DNA from: Mesorhizobium sp. M1C.F.Ca.ET.210.01.1.1
GTDB lineage: Bacteria; Pseudomonadota; Alphaproteobacteria; Rhizobiales; Rhizobiaceae
Assembly: GCF_004791585.1 (NCBI RefSeq)
Contig: NZ_SRUU01000011.1
Coordinates: 1 to 64,000, forward strand
DNA: 64,000 nt
Reading direction: 5' to 3'
Shown piece after piece: positions 1-9,683 of the stretch (within the stretch, counting starts at the first letter, position 1; every line of letters begins with the position of its first letter). The position numbers and the translations under genes were made by a program. The notes under the pieces are model-generated. The model was not told where the DNA came from. It made no database searches and saw only the letters and a list, made by a program, of their open reading frames with translations.

Positions 1-225
1 TCGGGCTCCTTGTTGAAGAAGCCCGTGATGCTCTGCCGCTGCCGAACCACCCTCAATGCGAGCGCGACGTCCGGTTCTTGACCTCTACCTCAACCGTTCG
101 CGCCCTCCCGCGCAGCGGGTTTCGTTCAGCGGCCCCTTAGCGGCCCTTCCGTGCCCGATAGTCGCGCGGCGTACAATGTCAGCATAACGTGCCAACCGGC
201 AATGGTGCCGATCTTACGTTGCTCC

Positions 226-1053
226 CTATCGTCCAGGGGCTTCTCCGATTGAGACGCAATCGACGCTCCGTCGCGAGTGAATCTGAAAGGCTGCAGGTTG
301 CACGCTGACGGAAAAACCGGCGATTCCATTCACGAGCTTGTTCCGGATCGCTTTTGCGAAGTCGGCTGTCTTTTCGACAGTGACGATGAAGGCTCCCGAA
401 CCGCCGATCACGCAGTTTTCATAATACAGCTCGACGTAGCCGGGACCGAAACTGTCGAGTATGTCTGCTGAGTGCAACGAAATCGGCAGTCCGTTGATGG
501 TGACGCCGGAGTCAATGAGTGCGTCGCGCACCGGCTGAAGGGGCAAACCTGAATTGTTAGCTCCATCCCCGGAGACATCGATGACCATGCGGTCAGCTAT
601 CGGCGAGCCTGCCAACAGCTTGCCCGCCGCCAGTAATGCTCCCGTGATAGAGGTGCCATGTCCTCGGACGATCGGCTGAACCCGGAGGGCCCCGGCGAAG
701 CCGGCCGCATCGTCGGGCGTGTCGAGAACGGTCCACGGCACGAGGACACGCTGATAGTTTGGGCCTGCCCACTCGACGTAAGCTATGGCGATTTTGCCAT
801 GTCGGCCGGACTTGATTGACCGTAGCACGACGGGATCGCGCAGCGCGCTGACATATCCTTCCCGCTGCAGATGCAGTTCCCCCTCGCTCATTGAGGACGA
901 AACATCCGCGCAAAGAATCAGTTCTAGATCCACAGAAGAAATCCGCCCCGCCGTGGACGGCGTTGGCATTGCCAGACTCAACAATACAGCAAACAGCTTG
1001 CCTTTCGCCCGTCCGGGTTCCGCCCGGTCAGCGATGCATGGGGTAAGGGGCAT
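226..1053 (-). CDS. DUF1194 (von Willebrand A-like) exported protein
   Basis: The 275-residue product has a hydrophobic N-terminal stretch (about residues 20-36) that looks like a signal peptide. A VWA-type fold follows: a MIDAS-like DVSSSM sequence sits near residue 50 and a DVSGDGANN segment near residue 160, both hallmarks of the DUF1194 family. The family has no established enzymatic role; VWA domains generally bind metal and a protein partner, here presumably in the periplasm. The upstream neighbour is divergent (a broken LuxR gene), so it appears to be transcribed alone. The true start may lie further in, because the residues before the hydrophobic segment are unusually charged. Confidence 0.75.
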   Translation of the reverse strand: MPLTPCIADRAEPGRAKGKLFAVLLSLAMPTPSTAGRISSVDLELILCADVSSSMSEGELHLQREGYVSALRDPVVLRSIKSGRHGKIAIAYVEWAGPNYQRVLVPWTVLDTPDDAAGFAGALRVQPIVRGHGTSITGALLAAGKLLAGSPIADRMVIDVSGDGANNSGLPLQPVRDALIDSGVTINGLPISLHSADILDSFGPGYVELYYENCVIGGSGAFIVTVEKTADFAKAIRNKLVNGIAGFSVSVQPAAFQIHSRRSVDCVSIGEAPGR

Positions 1054-1195
1054 GTTCCTGGGCCTCCAATAGGCGGTCGAACAGGAGGATGCTCTAGGCG
1101 ACTTTGCCTCGCATCACCTGTACGGGTGAACCGGGGGCGCGTCTCTGCTGGCAGGATGGGCAGATATCCAGCATGCTGTCGCTCCGGGGCGCGAC

Positions 1196-2362
1196 GTGCT
1201 ATTGAACTTGCCTACCCGACCGCGAGATGGGTCGATGCTATTGGCGGAGCGAACTGAACGGGCCATCGAGGCCTGTTACGATGCGGTCCTGGCACCAGCC
1301 AAGTGGCCTCGCGCGCTGCAATTGCTTGCTGAGTCGCTAGGAGCCGAAAGCTGCACCTTCTTCTCAGACGACGAAGAGGTGCTACCGAAGATGCCTATCT
1401 CTTCCGAGCACGCCGAATTCCACGAATTGTGGCTGCGCAATGAGGCCGATGCTCCGGATCCTCACACCAGGAGAGCACCGGCATTTCGCCGGGCAGGCTA
1501 CACCACGCTAGTCGAAAATCAGATCTCGACGGAGGAGGAACGCAGGACGCTGCCCTACTACCAGGAAATTGCTCGTCCGGGAGCAAGGGATTGGTATGCG
1601 TCAACGCCCTTCATGGTCGATGCGCATCGCTGGAGCCTGCCGCTTTATCGTGGCGCGCGCCGTGGCGGGTTCGTTCCTGAGGAAACCCGCTGTTTCGCAG
1701 CAGTTGGTCCGCATCTTGGCAGGATCGTAAGGCTCGCGAAGCGGTTCGCGGCGTTTCAGCTCGCGTCGGGACTCTCGTCGCTTGAACGAGCAAGCGCCGC
1801 GCTGGTGCTCAACGCCGAGGGTCGCGCAAAGGACATGAATCTTATGGCATAGAAGCTGATTGGCGAGGACTTCTACCTTGTCAGAGGTCGCCCGGCGACC
1901 AAAGACCCAGCGAGCGACAATCGGCTTCGGCAGCTCTCGCTCGGCCTGCGTAGCCGGCGATAGGCATCTCCTCCTACCGCACCAGTGGTCATCTGTCGCG
2001 GCGAAAGGCCTTGGCTTCTGGCGGAGGTGATGCCGCTGACCGCATTCGGCAGCGATCTGTTCACGACCGGCTGCGCCATCCTCCTGCTGACAGATCTGAG
2101 GTCTCTGGCGCGCCCGGATGCACTGCGCCTGAGTGCTGCATTCGGCCTGACTGCGGCCGAAGCCAGATTGGCCGCTCGGATCGCCTCGGGCGACGGCATC
2201 AATGCCGCGGCAATTGCACTTGGTATTAGCCGCGAAACGGTCCGCACCCAGCTCAGCGCGGTATTTTCCAAGACCAACACCCACCGCCAGGCCGAACTCG
2301 CCATACTCGTCGCCCGGCTTGGGCTATCGAGCGCTATGGGCCAATCCTGGATTGGCGCTTAG
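1196..2362 (+). pseudogene. LuxR-family transcriptional regulator, two in-frame stops
   Basis: One reading frame runs across the whole interval but is interrupted by TAG codons at 1850-1852 and 1961-1963. Before the first stop is an N-terminal sensor-like part of 218 residues. After the second is a typical LuxR C-terminal helix-turn-helix, with a FGLTAAEARLA start and an ISRETVRTQL recognition helix. The sequence between the stops still reads like the family (VRGRPATKDPASDNRL). The gene therefore decayed by point mutation with its frame kept, and no full-length regulator can be made without suppression. A stand-alone HTH fragment from about 1985 is conceivable but unlikely. Confidence 0.8.
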
Positions 2363-2662
2363 CGGGAGCTTTGTGGACTGGGCCGGAGACGACGTTTAAT
2401 TAGCCATAATGTCAGTATGGCTGATCCACGTGATCTCGGATCGAGGCCCGCAAATCTGATTTCGACGGCCGCCTCATCTCGGCCGTAGAGGTCGACTTCG
2501 CAGCTTCCTGAAAGCGGACCTTGCCGGCGATTATGGAGGTCGCGGTTGCGCCATGGCAGACGAATTGAGTCCAGTCGACGAGGCGGGATCAGTGACCCAC
2601 TCTGACATGACACTCGACGGCTTGATTTGTGCCGGGCCGAAACCACCCAACCTCAGTATGGT
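2363..2662. other. Intergenic stretch without a recognisable gene
   Basis: The 300 bases between the broken LuxR gene and the convergent HxlR gene hold only short reading frames with no family resemblance. No convincing terminator hairpin or repeat was seen. Confidence 0.5.
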
Positions 2663-3370
2663 TCAAGAAAGCGGGATGATTCCTTCGAGTGCTGCATAGA
2701 CCGAGGTTCGCAGCCAACGGTCCATGCTTCGGGCAAGGCCGGGGTCGCCGCTCAGGAAAAGGCCGCCCCTTTCTTTCTCGCGCTCGATGCTTGAGCGGCC
2801 CTCCAGGATGGCCCCCAGCGAAACAACGCCGGTCTCGACGTAAAGGTCGACGTCCCGGCGCGGGTCGGCCGAGCATAGCTCGGGCACATTGGCGCCCGGC
2901 TCGACCACAAGCCAGTAATGAGGGTACTTCGGCGGGGGATCGTCGCGGAAATGGAAGCGGATGACGGCACGTCGCCTCGGCAGCTCAGCGAGGTCGATCT
3001 TTCGACGCACAAACCACATCAGGGTGGAAACATCCACGTCGGCGAGCGCGACCTCCGCCTCGATGTTGCATTGCGCCCATTCCGCCAGCGCGTTCATCGC
3101 GGGCTCGAGCTTGATCGACTTCTCGGTGCGGAAATAGGCGATGGTGCCCGACGCCTCGTCCTCGATGCGCTCGACTAGGCCCAACGCTTCCATCTCCTTG
3201 AGCCGCCTCGACAAGAGGGCGGACGAGATGTTGCCTACGCCCTTGCGAATGTCGTTGAAGCGGGTCGAGCCGTTCCAAAGCTCTGTCAGGATTTGGATCG
3301 TCCAGCGCGGCTCCAGGAACTCGCAGGCGCGCGAGATCGGACAGAGCAATCCGTAAGGCCGTCGCGTCAT
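2663..3370 (-). CDS. HxlR-family winged-helix transcriptional regulator
   Basis: The first 100 or so residues are a clear HxlR domain: CPISRACEFLEPRWTIQILTEL, then FNDIRKGVGNISSALLSRRLKEME and GLVERI, which form the recognition helix and wing. The C-terminal 130 residues are an extra domain of the kind found in longer alphaproteobacterial HxlR proteins, possibly a sterol-carrier-like ligand pocket. The cysteine in CPI near residue 10 is conserved in redox- or aldehyde-sensing HxlR members. Length (235 residues) fits the two-domain subtype. No target operon is evident; the downstream neighbour is a pseudogene. Confidence 0.8.
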   Translation of the reverse strand: MTRRPYGLLCPISRACEFLEPRWTIQILTELWNGSTRFNDIRKGVGNISSALLSRRLKEMEALGLVERIEDEASGTIAYFRTEKSIKLEPAMNALAEWAQCNIEAEVALADVDVSTLMWFVRRKIDLAELPRRRAVIRFHFRDDPPPKYPHYWLVVEPGANVPELCSADPRRDVDLYVETGVVSLGAILEGRSSIEREKERGGLFLSGDPGLARSMDRWLRTSVYAALEGIIPLS

Positions 3371-3525
3371 GGCTGAACGCTCCTCTGCCGCAAGTTAGGC
3401 CTCCAGAAGGGTTAAGGCCAGTTCACAATCTGAAGCTGAACGCTTCCGAAGCTGTGCTGGCGACTTACCCTCTTCTGCCGTCATGGTGATCTTCTTTCGC
3501 GCAACCTCGACCAACGGAGGATACC

Positions 3526-3804
3526 ATGACCATCAGGCAGAATGCGGCACAAGCGCCGCTAGCCCAGACCGCACGGCGCTCGCGGGGGACTGTGCTCCAT
3601 CCGTTCGAACGCCTGCTTGCCCTTACTGATGAGTGGCGAACCCGCCGCGAGATTGAGCGTTCGATTGGCCGGCTGTCCAATTTCCACTTACGCGACGTTG
3701 GCTTGACAAAATTTGACGTCGAAGCGGCCTGCGCCGACAGCTTCGATCGATCCGCCTCTCGCGCGCTCATGAGCGTAGGGCAGAAGCGATCAGGCAATTG
3801 GTAA
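3526..3804 (+). CDS. DUF1127 small protein
   Basis: A 92-residue basic protein whose second half carries the DUF1127 signature: an arginine-rich helix followed by LSNFHLRDVGLTKFDVEAA, matching the usual L-x-D-x-x-L-R-D-I-G-L pattern. The start is supported by a GGAGG ribosome-binding site 7-8 bases upstream. DUF1127 proteins in alphaproteobacteria are small stress- or phosphate-linked regulators, some binding RNA; nothing here shows which. The N-terminal extension of about 40 residues before the domain is longer than in the shortest members. Confidence 0.8.
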   Translation: MTIRQNAAQAPLAQTARRSRGTVLHPFERLLALTDEWRTRREIERSIGRLSNFHLRDVGLTKFDVEAACADSFDRSASRALMSVGQKRSGNW

Positions 3805-3897
3805 GGGCGCCGCCGGACCTCTGCGGCGACTGATGCGACCTCCAGCCTGAAGATTAGAAACCTCTAATGTGATATGCCGGCTGCGAGGGGATTTTCC

Positions 3898-4299
3898 ATG
3901 GCGCGGTCAAACTGCTATCTCGCAACGGCCTGGCTCGCTCTGCTCGGCAATGCCGAGGCCCATGATTGGTATACTGGTAAGACGGACCCAGTTCTCCAGT
4001 ATGACTGCTGTGGAGGCAAGGACTGTCACCCGATTGATCCGAGCGAAGTCAGGATGACAAAAGATGGCTATTTCGTGCGGCGGCCACGCCCCTTCTACTT
4101 AAACGAGCCACAGGAGCCGGAGTGGTTTATACCCAGAGAGCGTGTCCAGACCTCACCGGATGATCGCTACCACATTTGTGAGCGTCTGATGACGTTCTAC
4201 AGATCGATCACTCCCCGCATGCAGTACCAAGCCTATCAGAGATTTAGATGGACGTGCTTTTTCGCGCCACCCGGCACAAGCTCAATAGGACAAAGATGA
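3898..4299 (+). CDS. Small exported cysteine-rich protein
   Basis: From ATG 3898 the product is 133 residues with a plausible signal peptide ending near NAEAHDW; an earlier ATG at 3874 would add 8 residues. The mature part has a CC-x3-DC cluster (YDCCGGKDCHPID), a DGYFV segment, a FIPRERV motif, a DDRYHIC motif and a final TCFFAP. The same order of motifs recurs in the convergent gene at 4308-4724, so the two are distant paralogues. Function unknown. Paired cysteines and export suggest disulfide bonds or metal binding in the periplasm; that is inference. Confidence 0.65.
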   Translation: MARSNCYLATAWLALLGNAEAHDWYTGKTDPVLQYDCCGGKDCHPIDPSEVRMTKDGYFVRRPRPFYLNEPQEPEWFIPRERVQTSPDDRYHICERLMTFYRSITPRMQYQAYQRFRWTCFFAPPGTSSIGQR

Positions 4300-4307
4300 A
4301 GAAACGC

Positions 4308-4724
4308 TCAGATCGCATCTGCCGGCGCAAAGAAGCAATTCTCATCCTCTTCGGTCGGATGCAGGCAGATGTGGAAATTATCGTCGCCTGACGGGATAAC
4401 AGCGTCGTAAGGCACGAAGTAGCGGTTCTGGTGGGTTACTTTTCGGTGGTCGCCCGGTCGCAGGATGATGACGTAGCCGTCTGGTCGTGGCGTCACCGCC
4501 AGGCTTGGGATTTTTTCGCACTCTCCGCTAACTTGGTCGCCATGGCAGCAGGCAGGTGGATACGTCCAGTTCCCGTTGGGGCTGTGGGCTAGAGCGGCGC
4601 TGGCCTCGAACGCAGTGACCATGATGATCACTCCTACTAGACAAGCCTTACGGTAGGTTGCTCCCTGATGCACCAGACGGCCCTCAAACCCGTCGATGAA
4701 GTTCTTGGTATACACCATTAGCAA
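4308..4724 (-). CDS. Small exported cysteine-rich protein, homologue of its convergent neighbour
   Basis: A 138-residue product with a hydrophobic segment (about residues 28-46) followed by an AHSPNG cleavage-like region; the true start may be internal, nearer that segment. The mature part has PACCHGD, SGEC, DGYVI, RYFVPYDAV, DDNFHICLHP and CFFAP. These line up in the same order with YDCCGGKDC, DGYFV, FIPRERV, DDRYHIC and TCFFAP of the plus-strand gene ending at 4299. Only 8 bases separate the two stop codons. I do not recognise a named family. The layout suggests an old inverted duplication. Confidence 0.65.
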   Translation of the reverse strand: MLMVYTKNFIDGFEGRLVHQGATYRKACLVGVIIMVTAFEASAALAHSPNGNWTYPPACCHGDQVSGECEKIPSLAVTPRPDGYVIILRPGDHRKVTHQNRYFVPYDAVIPSGDDNFHICLHPTEEDENCFFAPADAI

Positions 4725-5121
4725 ATACTAATATAGTCACTAGGACGACTGCTCATTCGGCATCGACCATCAACGACGACGGCTGAACTGCTTGTTGAGG
4801 GAGAGCAGGATGCACTCCGCGAAAGCGCTCTCCGCGAGCACGTCCGCAGCCAATGCAATAGGCTCTCCATGGGGCAAGAGGAGTATCGGATGACCATCCG
4901 ATTTACTCAAGTGTGGGTGTGGGGCCACGGGCGGTGGCTCCGAGAGGCGTTCCAGGCGACGCCGATCCGGTAGGACGCTGCGGAGAACAAGTGCATGCAA
5001 ATCGTTAAACTCGCCCCAAAAAAGGCATCGATCTCGCGGTCAGCGAAGACAAACTCGGGGTGCACCTCTCAGGCTGTCGCTGTTAAGGGGAAGAGGCTGG
5101 CCGGGTCGCCCTGCGTGAAAG
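4725..5121. other. Region without a supported gene; one weak minus-strand frame
   Basis: A minus-strand frame at 4770-5000 (76 residues) reads coherently in its second half (PHLSKSDGHPILLLPHGEP, then ALAADVLAESAFAEC), but I recognise no family and it has no clear ribosome-binding site. It may be a gene remnant. Nothing else was seen. Confidence 0.3.
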
Positions 5122-5434
5122 GTGCGGTCTAGGCCAGAATGCATGCGGCTCCGTGGCCAAATCGCCGCGGACAATGGTGACTTAGCTGGTGCCGCGCGCC
5201 TATTCGAAACAGCGATTGCTACTGCCCGTCGGCCAGCAAGCGAGATTCTTCGAGCTTCGCGCCACAACGCAACTAGCACCAGTTCTCGCGCGACAAGGTC
5301 GCGTCAACGACGCCGAGACGCGGCTACGATCCGTGATCGACGCGTTTGAAACCAGATATCCAGTCGTGGACCTCATCGCAGCGCAAAGGGCGCTGGACTT
5401 GCTGTGTCAAATGCTACGCAAGCGCCCCGTCTAG
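5122..5434 (+). pseudogene. C-terminal remnant of a TPR-containing ATPase/adenylate cyclase-like regulator
   Basis: Two overlapping frames together resemble the last TPR repeats of the large cyclase/AAA-ATPase-TPR regulators common in rhizobia. The first frame gives MRLRGQIAADNGDLAGAARLFETAIATAR. The second, from about 5230, continues FELRATTQLAPVLARQGRVNDAETRL and ends DLIAAQRALDLL. A frameshift near 5220-5235 separates them. No cyclase or ATPase domain lies upstream, so this is a truncated, frameshifted 3' fragment of a gene normally over 3 kb long. Confidence 0.6.
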
Positions 5435-5795
5435 ACTAACTGTAATGGAACGAGGAGTGAGACGCACGACGCCGGAAAGCAGACATTGCGGATTGAAGGA
5501 TAATGACGCGGCCGCGATTGCCACCCGGCTCCCGTCATTCCGGCAAGCCCGCCGACGCAAGCCCTCCTTCAGGTGATTGTGATCTTTATTCTGCCCGTAC
5601 GCCGGTCGTGGAATCCAGCACTTCATGCTGGAGTACTTTAAGTTCTTTCCATTAGGCCGCGGGCCTCACTTTGCACGGTCGAGCGAGTGCGGCGGAGGAC
5701 GAAAGCCTGTCCTTCAAGATTGCCGGTTCTTATGCTAATTTGCGAGCCGCCAATGCTCGCGTACGGCCCATTCTTCAGCAGGCTCGGAGCCCGCG
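5435..5795. other. Intergenic stretch without a recognisable gene
   Basis: Only short shadow frames are present. The 360 bases probably include the promoter of the iron-sulfur gene starting at 5796, but I cannot point to convincing -35/-10 boxes. Confidence 0.4.
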
Positions 5796-7135
5796 ATGCC
5801 CCCGGTGAACGAGACATCCTTCGAGACGGCTCTGGGCGAACGTGTCCAGGATATGGTTGACGCTTGCACGCGATGTGGCAAGTGCGTTGAGGTTTGTCCA
5901 AGCGTAGCGCCCGCCGGCATCTCGGATGCGAGGCGCGGAGACCTCATCGGCGGTGTTCTCGATCTTGTGCGAAACGGCAGCGGTCCGGAAGCGTCCCGCA
6001 AATGGGCAGCCGCTTGCATGCTCAGTGGAGAATGTATCAAGGCGTGCGATTACGGCGTCAATCCGCGCTTTCTCCTCGCAATGGCACGCCTCGGTGTTGC
6101 GAAGTCCGACAAAGAGCTTACTGAGAGACGCATCACAGCCGTCGAGAGGTACCGCGAGGTCAGCCGCGGTGTGACGATGCTGTCGCGCTTGCAACTCGAG
6201 ACGGAAGTCCTGGAACGGCTCGGCCAAAAATCAGCGTCGGTATCCATGCCCGCCGAGCCGGCGGATTTCGTGTTTTACACCGGCTGCAATGTGCTGAAGA
6301 CGCCGCACATTGCCTTGCTTGCGCTCGATATCATGGATGTGCTCGGCGTCAGTTACCGGGTCATGGGCGGTCCCAGCCATTGTTGCGGCATCGTGCAGCT
6401 CAAGTCCGGTGATGCCGAGATGAGCGGTCGCATGGGGTCGAGCTCGATGGAGAAGTTGTCGCACTCCAGGTTGGGACAGGTAATCACCTGGTGTCCGACC
6501 TGCTACGTTCAATTCACGGAAACCATCCTGCCGACCGTAGAACGACAGCGCGGCTCCCGCCCGTTCGAGATGAACCCATTCCTAAGATTCCTCGGCCAGC
6601 GGCTGGCGCAGTTAAAGCCGCATCTCCAGCACAGGCTCGAGATGCGCGTCGCGCTGCACAAGCATCCTGGCGTAGCGGGCATCGTGGAGGCCGCCACCGA
6701 AATCCTTAAGATGGTTCCCGGAATCTCGCTTGTCGATCTGAACCAGCCGGCTGTGGGTCTGCAGAGCGTACATGTCGGTGTGCTTCCAAAGTTCAAACGC
6801 GAGTTGCAGCTGAGAGAACTTGAAGCGGCGCGTGCTGCGGGTGTCGACGCGTTGGTTGCGGTTTATCATTCCGATCATCGCGAACTGTGTGCCCACGAGC
6901 GCGATTGGCCATTCCGCATCATCAATATCCTCGAAGTGGTTGGTGAAAGCTGGGGCTGCATCGGCACGATCGCTACAAAGAGCTCAAGGTCATGCAAGAC
7001 GCCGATCAGATCGTCAACGAGTGTCGGGACCTCATAGCAAAGCATTCCCTCGACCCCCAAGATGCTCGTGATTTCGTTGTCAGAGTGCTCCTGGGCGATC
7101 AGCCGCTTCCTCTGAAGACCAGCACGCCAGGTTGA
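5796..7135 (+). pseudogene. CCG-domain iron-sulfur oxidoreductase subunit (HdrD/GlpC-like), frameshifted near the 3' end
   Basis: The N-terminus has a full 4Fe-4S motif, CTRCGKCVEVCP (residues 26-37). A second motif, CMLSGECIKACD, has serine in place of the second cysteine. The first CCG domain follows (TGCN, then PSHCCG, then WCPTCY); the second CCG domain has lost most cysteines. Reading frame 1 ends at 7037 in a nonsense tail. From 6951 another frame restores a family-like C-terminus (HRHDRYKELKVMQDAD to LPLKTSTPG, stop 7133-7135). Loss of one base, probably an A, between 6950 and 6951 explains this. Such proteins pass electrons in membrane oxidoreductase complexes; the partner here is unknown. 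Confidence 0.7.
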
Positions 7136-7307
7136 ATTTTGGCTTCCTGGCCAACGTATCGTTTGGAGCCGCGGCAATTTGGTCGCTTCCAGAGGAGGCG
7201 GTGTTGTCAGCTGTGGGGCGCGCTTTCTACGCATCGGGCAATCAGACACTTAGCTGGGACACTTGAAACAGGCGCATCATTTCGCCGTCATGTCATTCAT
7301 GGCCGCT

Positions 7308-7495
7308 TCAGTTCACTATATCGATCATGCTCCCGTCGAGCCTGGCTGGCATGCTGTGCGACTCTGTGATCTTGGGCTCTATGACTTCAGCGCGAAGCCT
7401 CTTCAGATGGCAAGCGTGCCAACCTCGTCGGCTCCCATCAGGCGGCTGTAGCCGACGACGTCGGCGGCAAGGATTGCGGTGAGGCGTCGCTCCAT
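7308..7495 (-). pseudogene. N-terminal fragment of a class III adenylate cyclase
   Basis: From an ATG at 7495 the minus strand reads MERRLTAILAADVVGYSRL and continues MGADEVGTLA, the standard start of rhizobial class III cyclase-TPR proteins. It then shifts frame into LKRLRAEVIEPKI before losing similarity. Most of the catalytic domain and everything downstream is missing. The fragment is divergent from the intact cyclase at 7804, whose N-terminus it closely resembles, so it is probably the broken partner of an inverted duplication. Confidence 0.65.
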
Positions 7496-7803
7496 GCTTG
7501 TGTCCCGGCTCTCCCATAGGTCGCTTCGACTGGCGAGCGTAGCTAGTCCTACCTCGAATGCGAGCGTGCAGTGCCGGCGCCAATAACGGGCGACCTCGCT
7601 AGTGGTCGCGTTTAGCCAGACAGCCGCCGTTGCGTATAGACGATCGGCATACTTGTCACTCAGGCAGCCCGGCCTTGGCCCTCCTGGAAGCACACATCGC
7701 CGGTTGTGTCGCACTTCAGACCCGAAGCGGCCCCAGGCCGAACGGATCTAAATGGAGCAGCCCTCCTGAGTCTGTGATATGTCGGATAGGGAAGGAGGGG
7801 CAA
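7496..7803. other. Spacer between the divergent cyclase fragment and the intact cyclase
   Basis: No gene is seen in these 308 bases. The stretch should contain the promoter of the intact cyclase. A purine-rich GGGAAGGAGGGG at about 7790-7801 serves as its ribosome-binding site. Confidence 0.45.
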
Positions 7804-9570
7804 ATGAGCGAGACCCGCAAGCTTGCGGCGATCCTGGCCGCCGACGTCGTCGGATACAGCCGACTGGCTGGCGTGGACGAAGATCGGACTCTCGCGCGCC
7901 TGCGGGCGCTCCGCAGCGATCTGGTTGATCCTACCATCGCGGTACACATCGGACGCGTGGTGAAACGTACCGGTGACGGAGCCCTTGTCGAGTTCCGTAG
8001 CGTGGTCGATGCCCTCCGATGCGCTATCGAAGTGCAGAACGCCATGCTCGAACGCAACGCCGGGGTGCCGCCTGATCGACGTATCGAGTTTCGCATAGGA
8101 ATACATGTTGGCGATGTAGTCGAGGAGAGCGACGGCGACCTGATGGGCGACGGCGTCAACATTGCTGCCCGTCTGCAAGGTATCGCCCAACCTAACGGTA
8201 TTTGCCTGTCGGGTGCGGCGTATGAACAGGTACGCGATAAGCTCAAAGTTGATTTCGAGGATATCGGCGACCAGGAACTCAAAAACATTGCACGGCCGGT
8301 GCGAGCCTATCGCGTGGCCTTAAACAGTGGCACCGAAAAAGAGCCGACAGTGCCCGACGTCTCCGGTGGAAAACTGGCGCTGCCCGACAAGCCGTCGATT
8401 GCTGTCCTCCCGTTCCAGAACATGAGCGGCGACACCGAACAGGAATACTTCGGCGACGGGATCGCGGAGGACATCATTACCGCCTTATCCAAGCTGCGGG
8501 GCTTCTTCGTTATCGCGCGCAATTCGTCCTTCGCGTACAAAGGCAAGGCGCCAGATATCCGTCAGGTCGCGCGCGAGCTGAATGTTCGCTATGTACTGGA
8601 AGGCAGCGTTCGCAAGGCGGGTGAGCGATTGCGGGTAACTGGCCAGCTTATTGACGCGGCCAGCGGCAATCACATCTGGGCAGAGCGCTACGACCGCCCC
8701 GCCTCTGATATTTTCGCAGTGCAGGACGAGATCACTCACAGCGTTGTCGCCGCGATAGAGCCGCAGATTTACGCAGCTGAACGCCTTCGCCTTCAAAGTA
8801 AGACGCCGGAGAGTCTCGATGCGTGGGGCTGCGTTGTCCGAGCAATGCCTTATATCTGGACATGGGTTATTCAGGACGAGGACACTGGCATCAACCTCCT
8901 GAAGCGAGCGATTGAGCTTGATCCCCACTACGCTCGCGCCCGCAGCCTACTCGCGTGGGCCTTCGCCACCCGTGTAATTTCCGGCAATTTGGAGTTTGAG
9001 TCGGGCATATCTAGTGCCCTCGCGCTTGCCCAAGGTGCGATAGACCTCGATCCCGACGACCCATGGGCCCATTTCGCGGCAGGTTACATATCCGCGTTTT
9101 CGAGACGATTTGGGCCGGCAGTGGAGGAACTGAACGAGGCACTGCAGCGCAACCCGAACTTTGCATTCGTCCACATAATCTTGGGGGTAGCCTACGGCTA
9201 TGCGGGGCTTGCCGAAGATGGCCTCCGCCAGCTCGAAATCGCACGACGACTGAGTCCCCTTGATCAAACCCAAGCAGCGAATCTTTCGGTGGAGGGTCTT
9301 TGCCATCTGGTCGCCGGCCGCTACGCCGAAGCGGTAAGAGCTGAACGTCGGGCTGTACTGATGAGACCAAATTTTGGAACCGCTTGGCGCACACTCACAG
9401 CAGCCGCAGGACTGGCCGGTGATCTGGAAATCGCACGTCAAGGACTAGTCGAATGCAAACGGCTGCAGCCGAATCTCAGCATCGACTGGGTCGAGAAATA
9501 CCACCCATTGATACGGTCAGAGGACCGTGCCAGATATATCGAAGGCCTACGAAATGCAGGCCTGGAATAA
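7804..9570 (+). CDS. Class III adenylate/guanylate cyclase with TPR-like C-terminal repeats
   Basis: ATG 7804 is preferred over the upstream frame opening because it follows a strong ribosome-binding site and gives the canonical start MSETRKLAAILAADVVGYSRL (588 residues). The cyclase domain spans about residues 5-175, with the metal-binding D in ADVVGYS, GDGALVEF, FRIGIHVGDV and DGVNIAARL. A linker leads to a domain beginning SIAVLPFQNMSGD, then FGDGIAEDI, typical of these proteins. The C-terminal third is helical with TPR-like repeats (ELDPHYARARSLLAWA, DLDPDDPWAHFAAGY, ALQRNPNFAFVHIILGVAYGY). It should be a cytoplasmic cyclic-nucleotide synthase; the signal sensed is unknown. Confidence 0.85.
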   Translation: MSETRKLAAILAADVVGYSRLAGVDEDRTLARLRALRSDLVDPTIAVHIGRVVKRTGDGALVEFRSVVDALRCAIEVQNAMLERNAGVPPDRRIEFRIGIHVGDVVEESDGDLMGDGVNIAARLQGIAQPNGICLSGAAYEQVRDKLKVDFEDIGDQELKNIARPVRAYRVALNSGTEKEPTVPDVSGGKLALPDKPSIAVLPFQNMSGDTEQEYFGDGIAEDIITALSKLRGFFVIARNSSFAYKGKAPDIRQVARELNVRYVLEGSVRKAGERLRVTGQLIDAASGNHIWAERYDRPASDIFAVQDEITHSVVAAIEPQIYAAERLRLQSKTPESLDAWGCVVRAMPYIWTWVIQDEDTGINLLKRAIELDPHYARARSLLAWAFATRVISGNLEFESGISSALALAQGAIDLDPDDPWAHFAAGYISAFSRRFGPAVEELNEALQRNPNFAFVHIILGVAYGYAGLAEDGLRQLEIARRLSPLDQTQAANLSVEGLCHLVAGRYAEAVRAERRAVLMRPNFGTAWRTLTAAAGLAGDLEIARQGLVECKRLQPNLSIDWVEKYHPLIRSEDRARYIEGLRNAGLE

Positions 9571-9683
9571 TCACCTGCCAACTGGTTCGTCACTGAAGAA
9601 ACTGCTAATATTCGTTTTGGGCTCACCAATCGGTCAGCAACGCTTGGCGGGTTGATGGCGACAGCTGACGTCGAGGGGACGGC

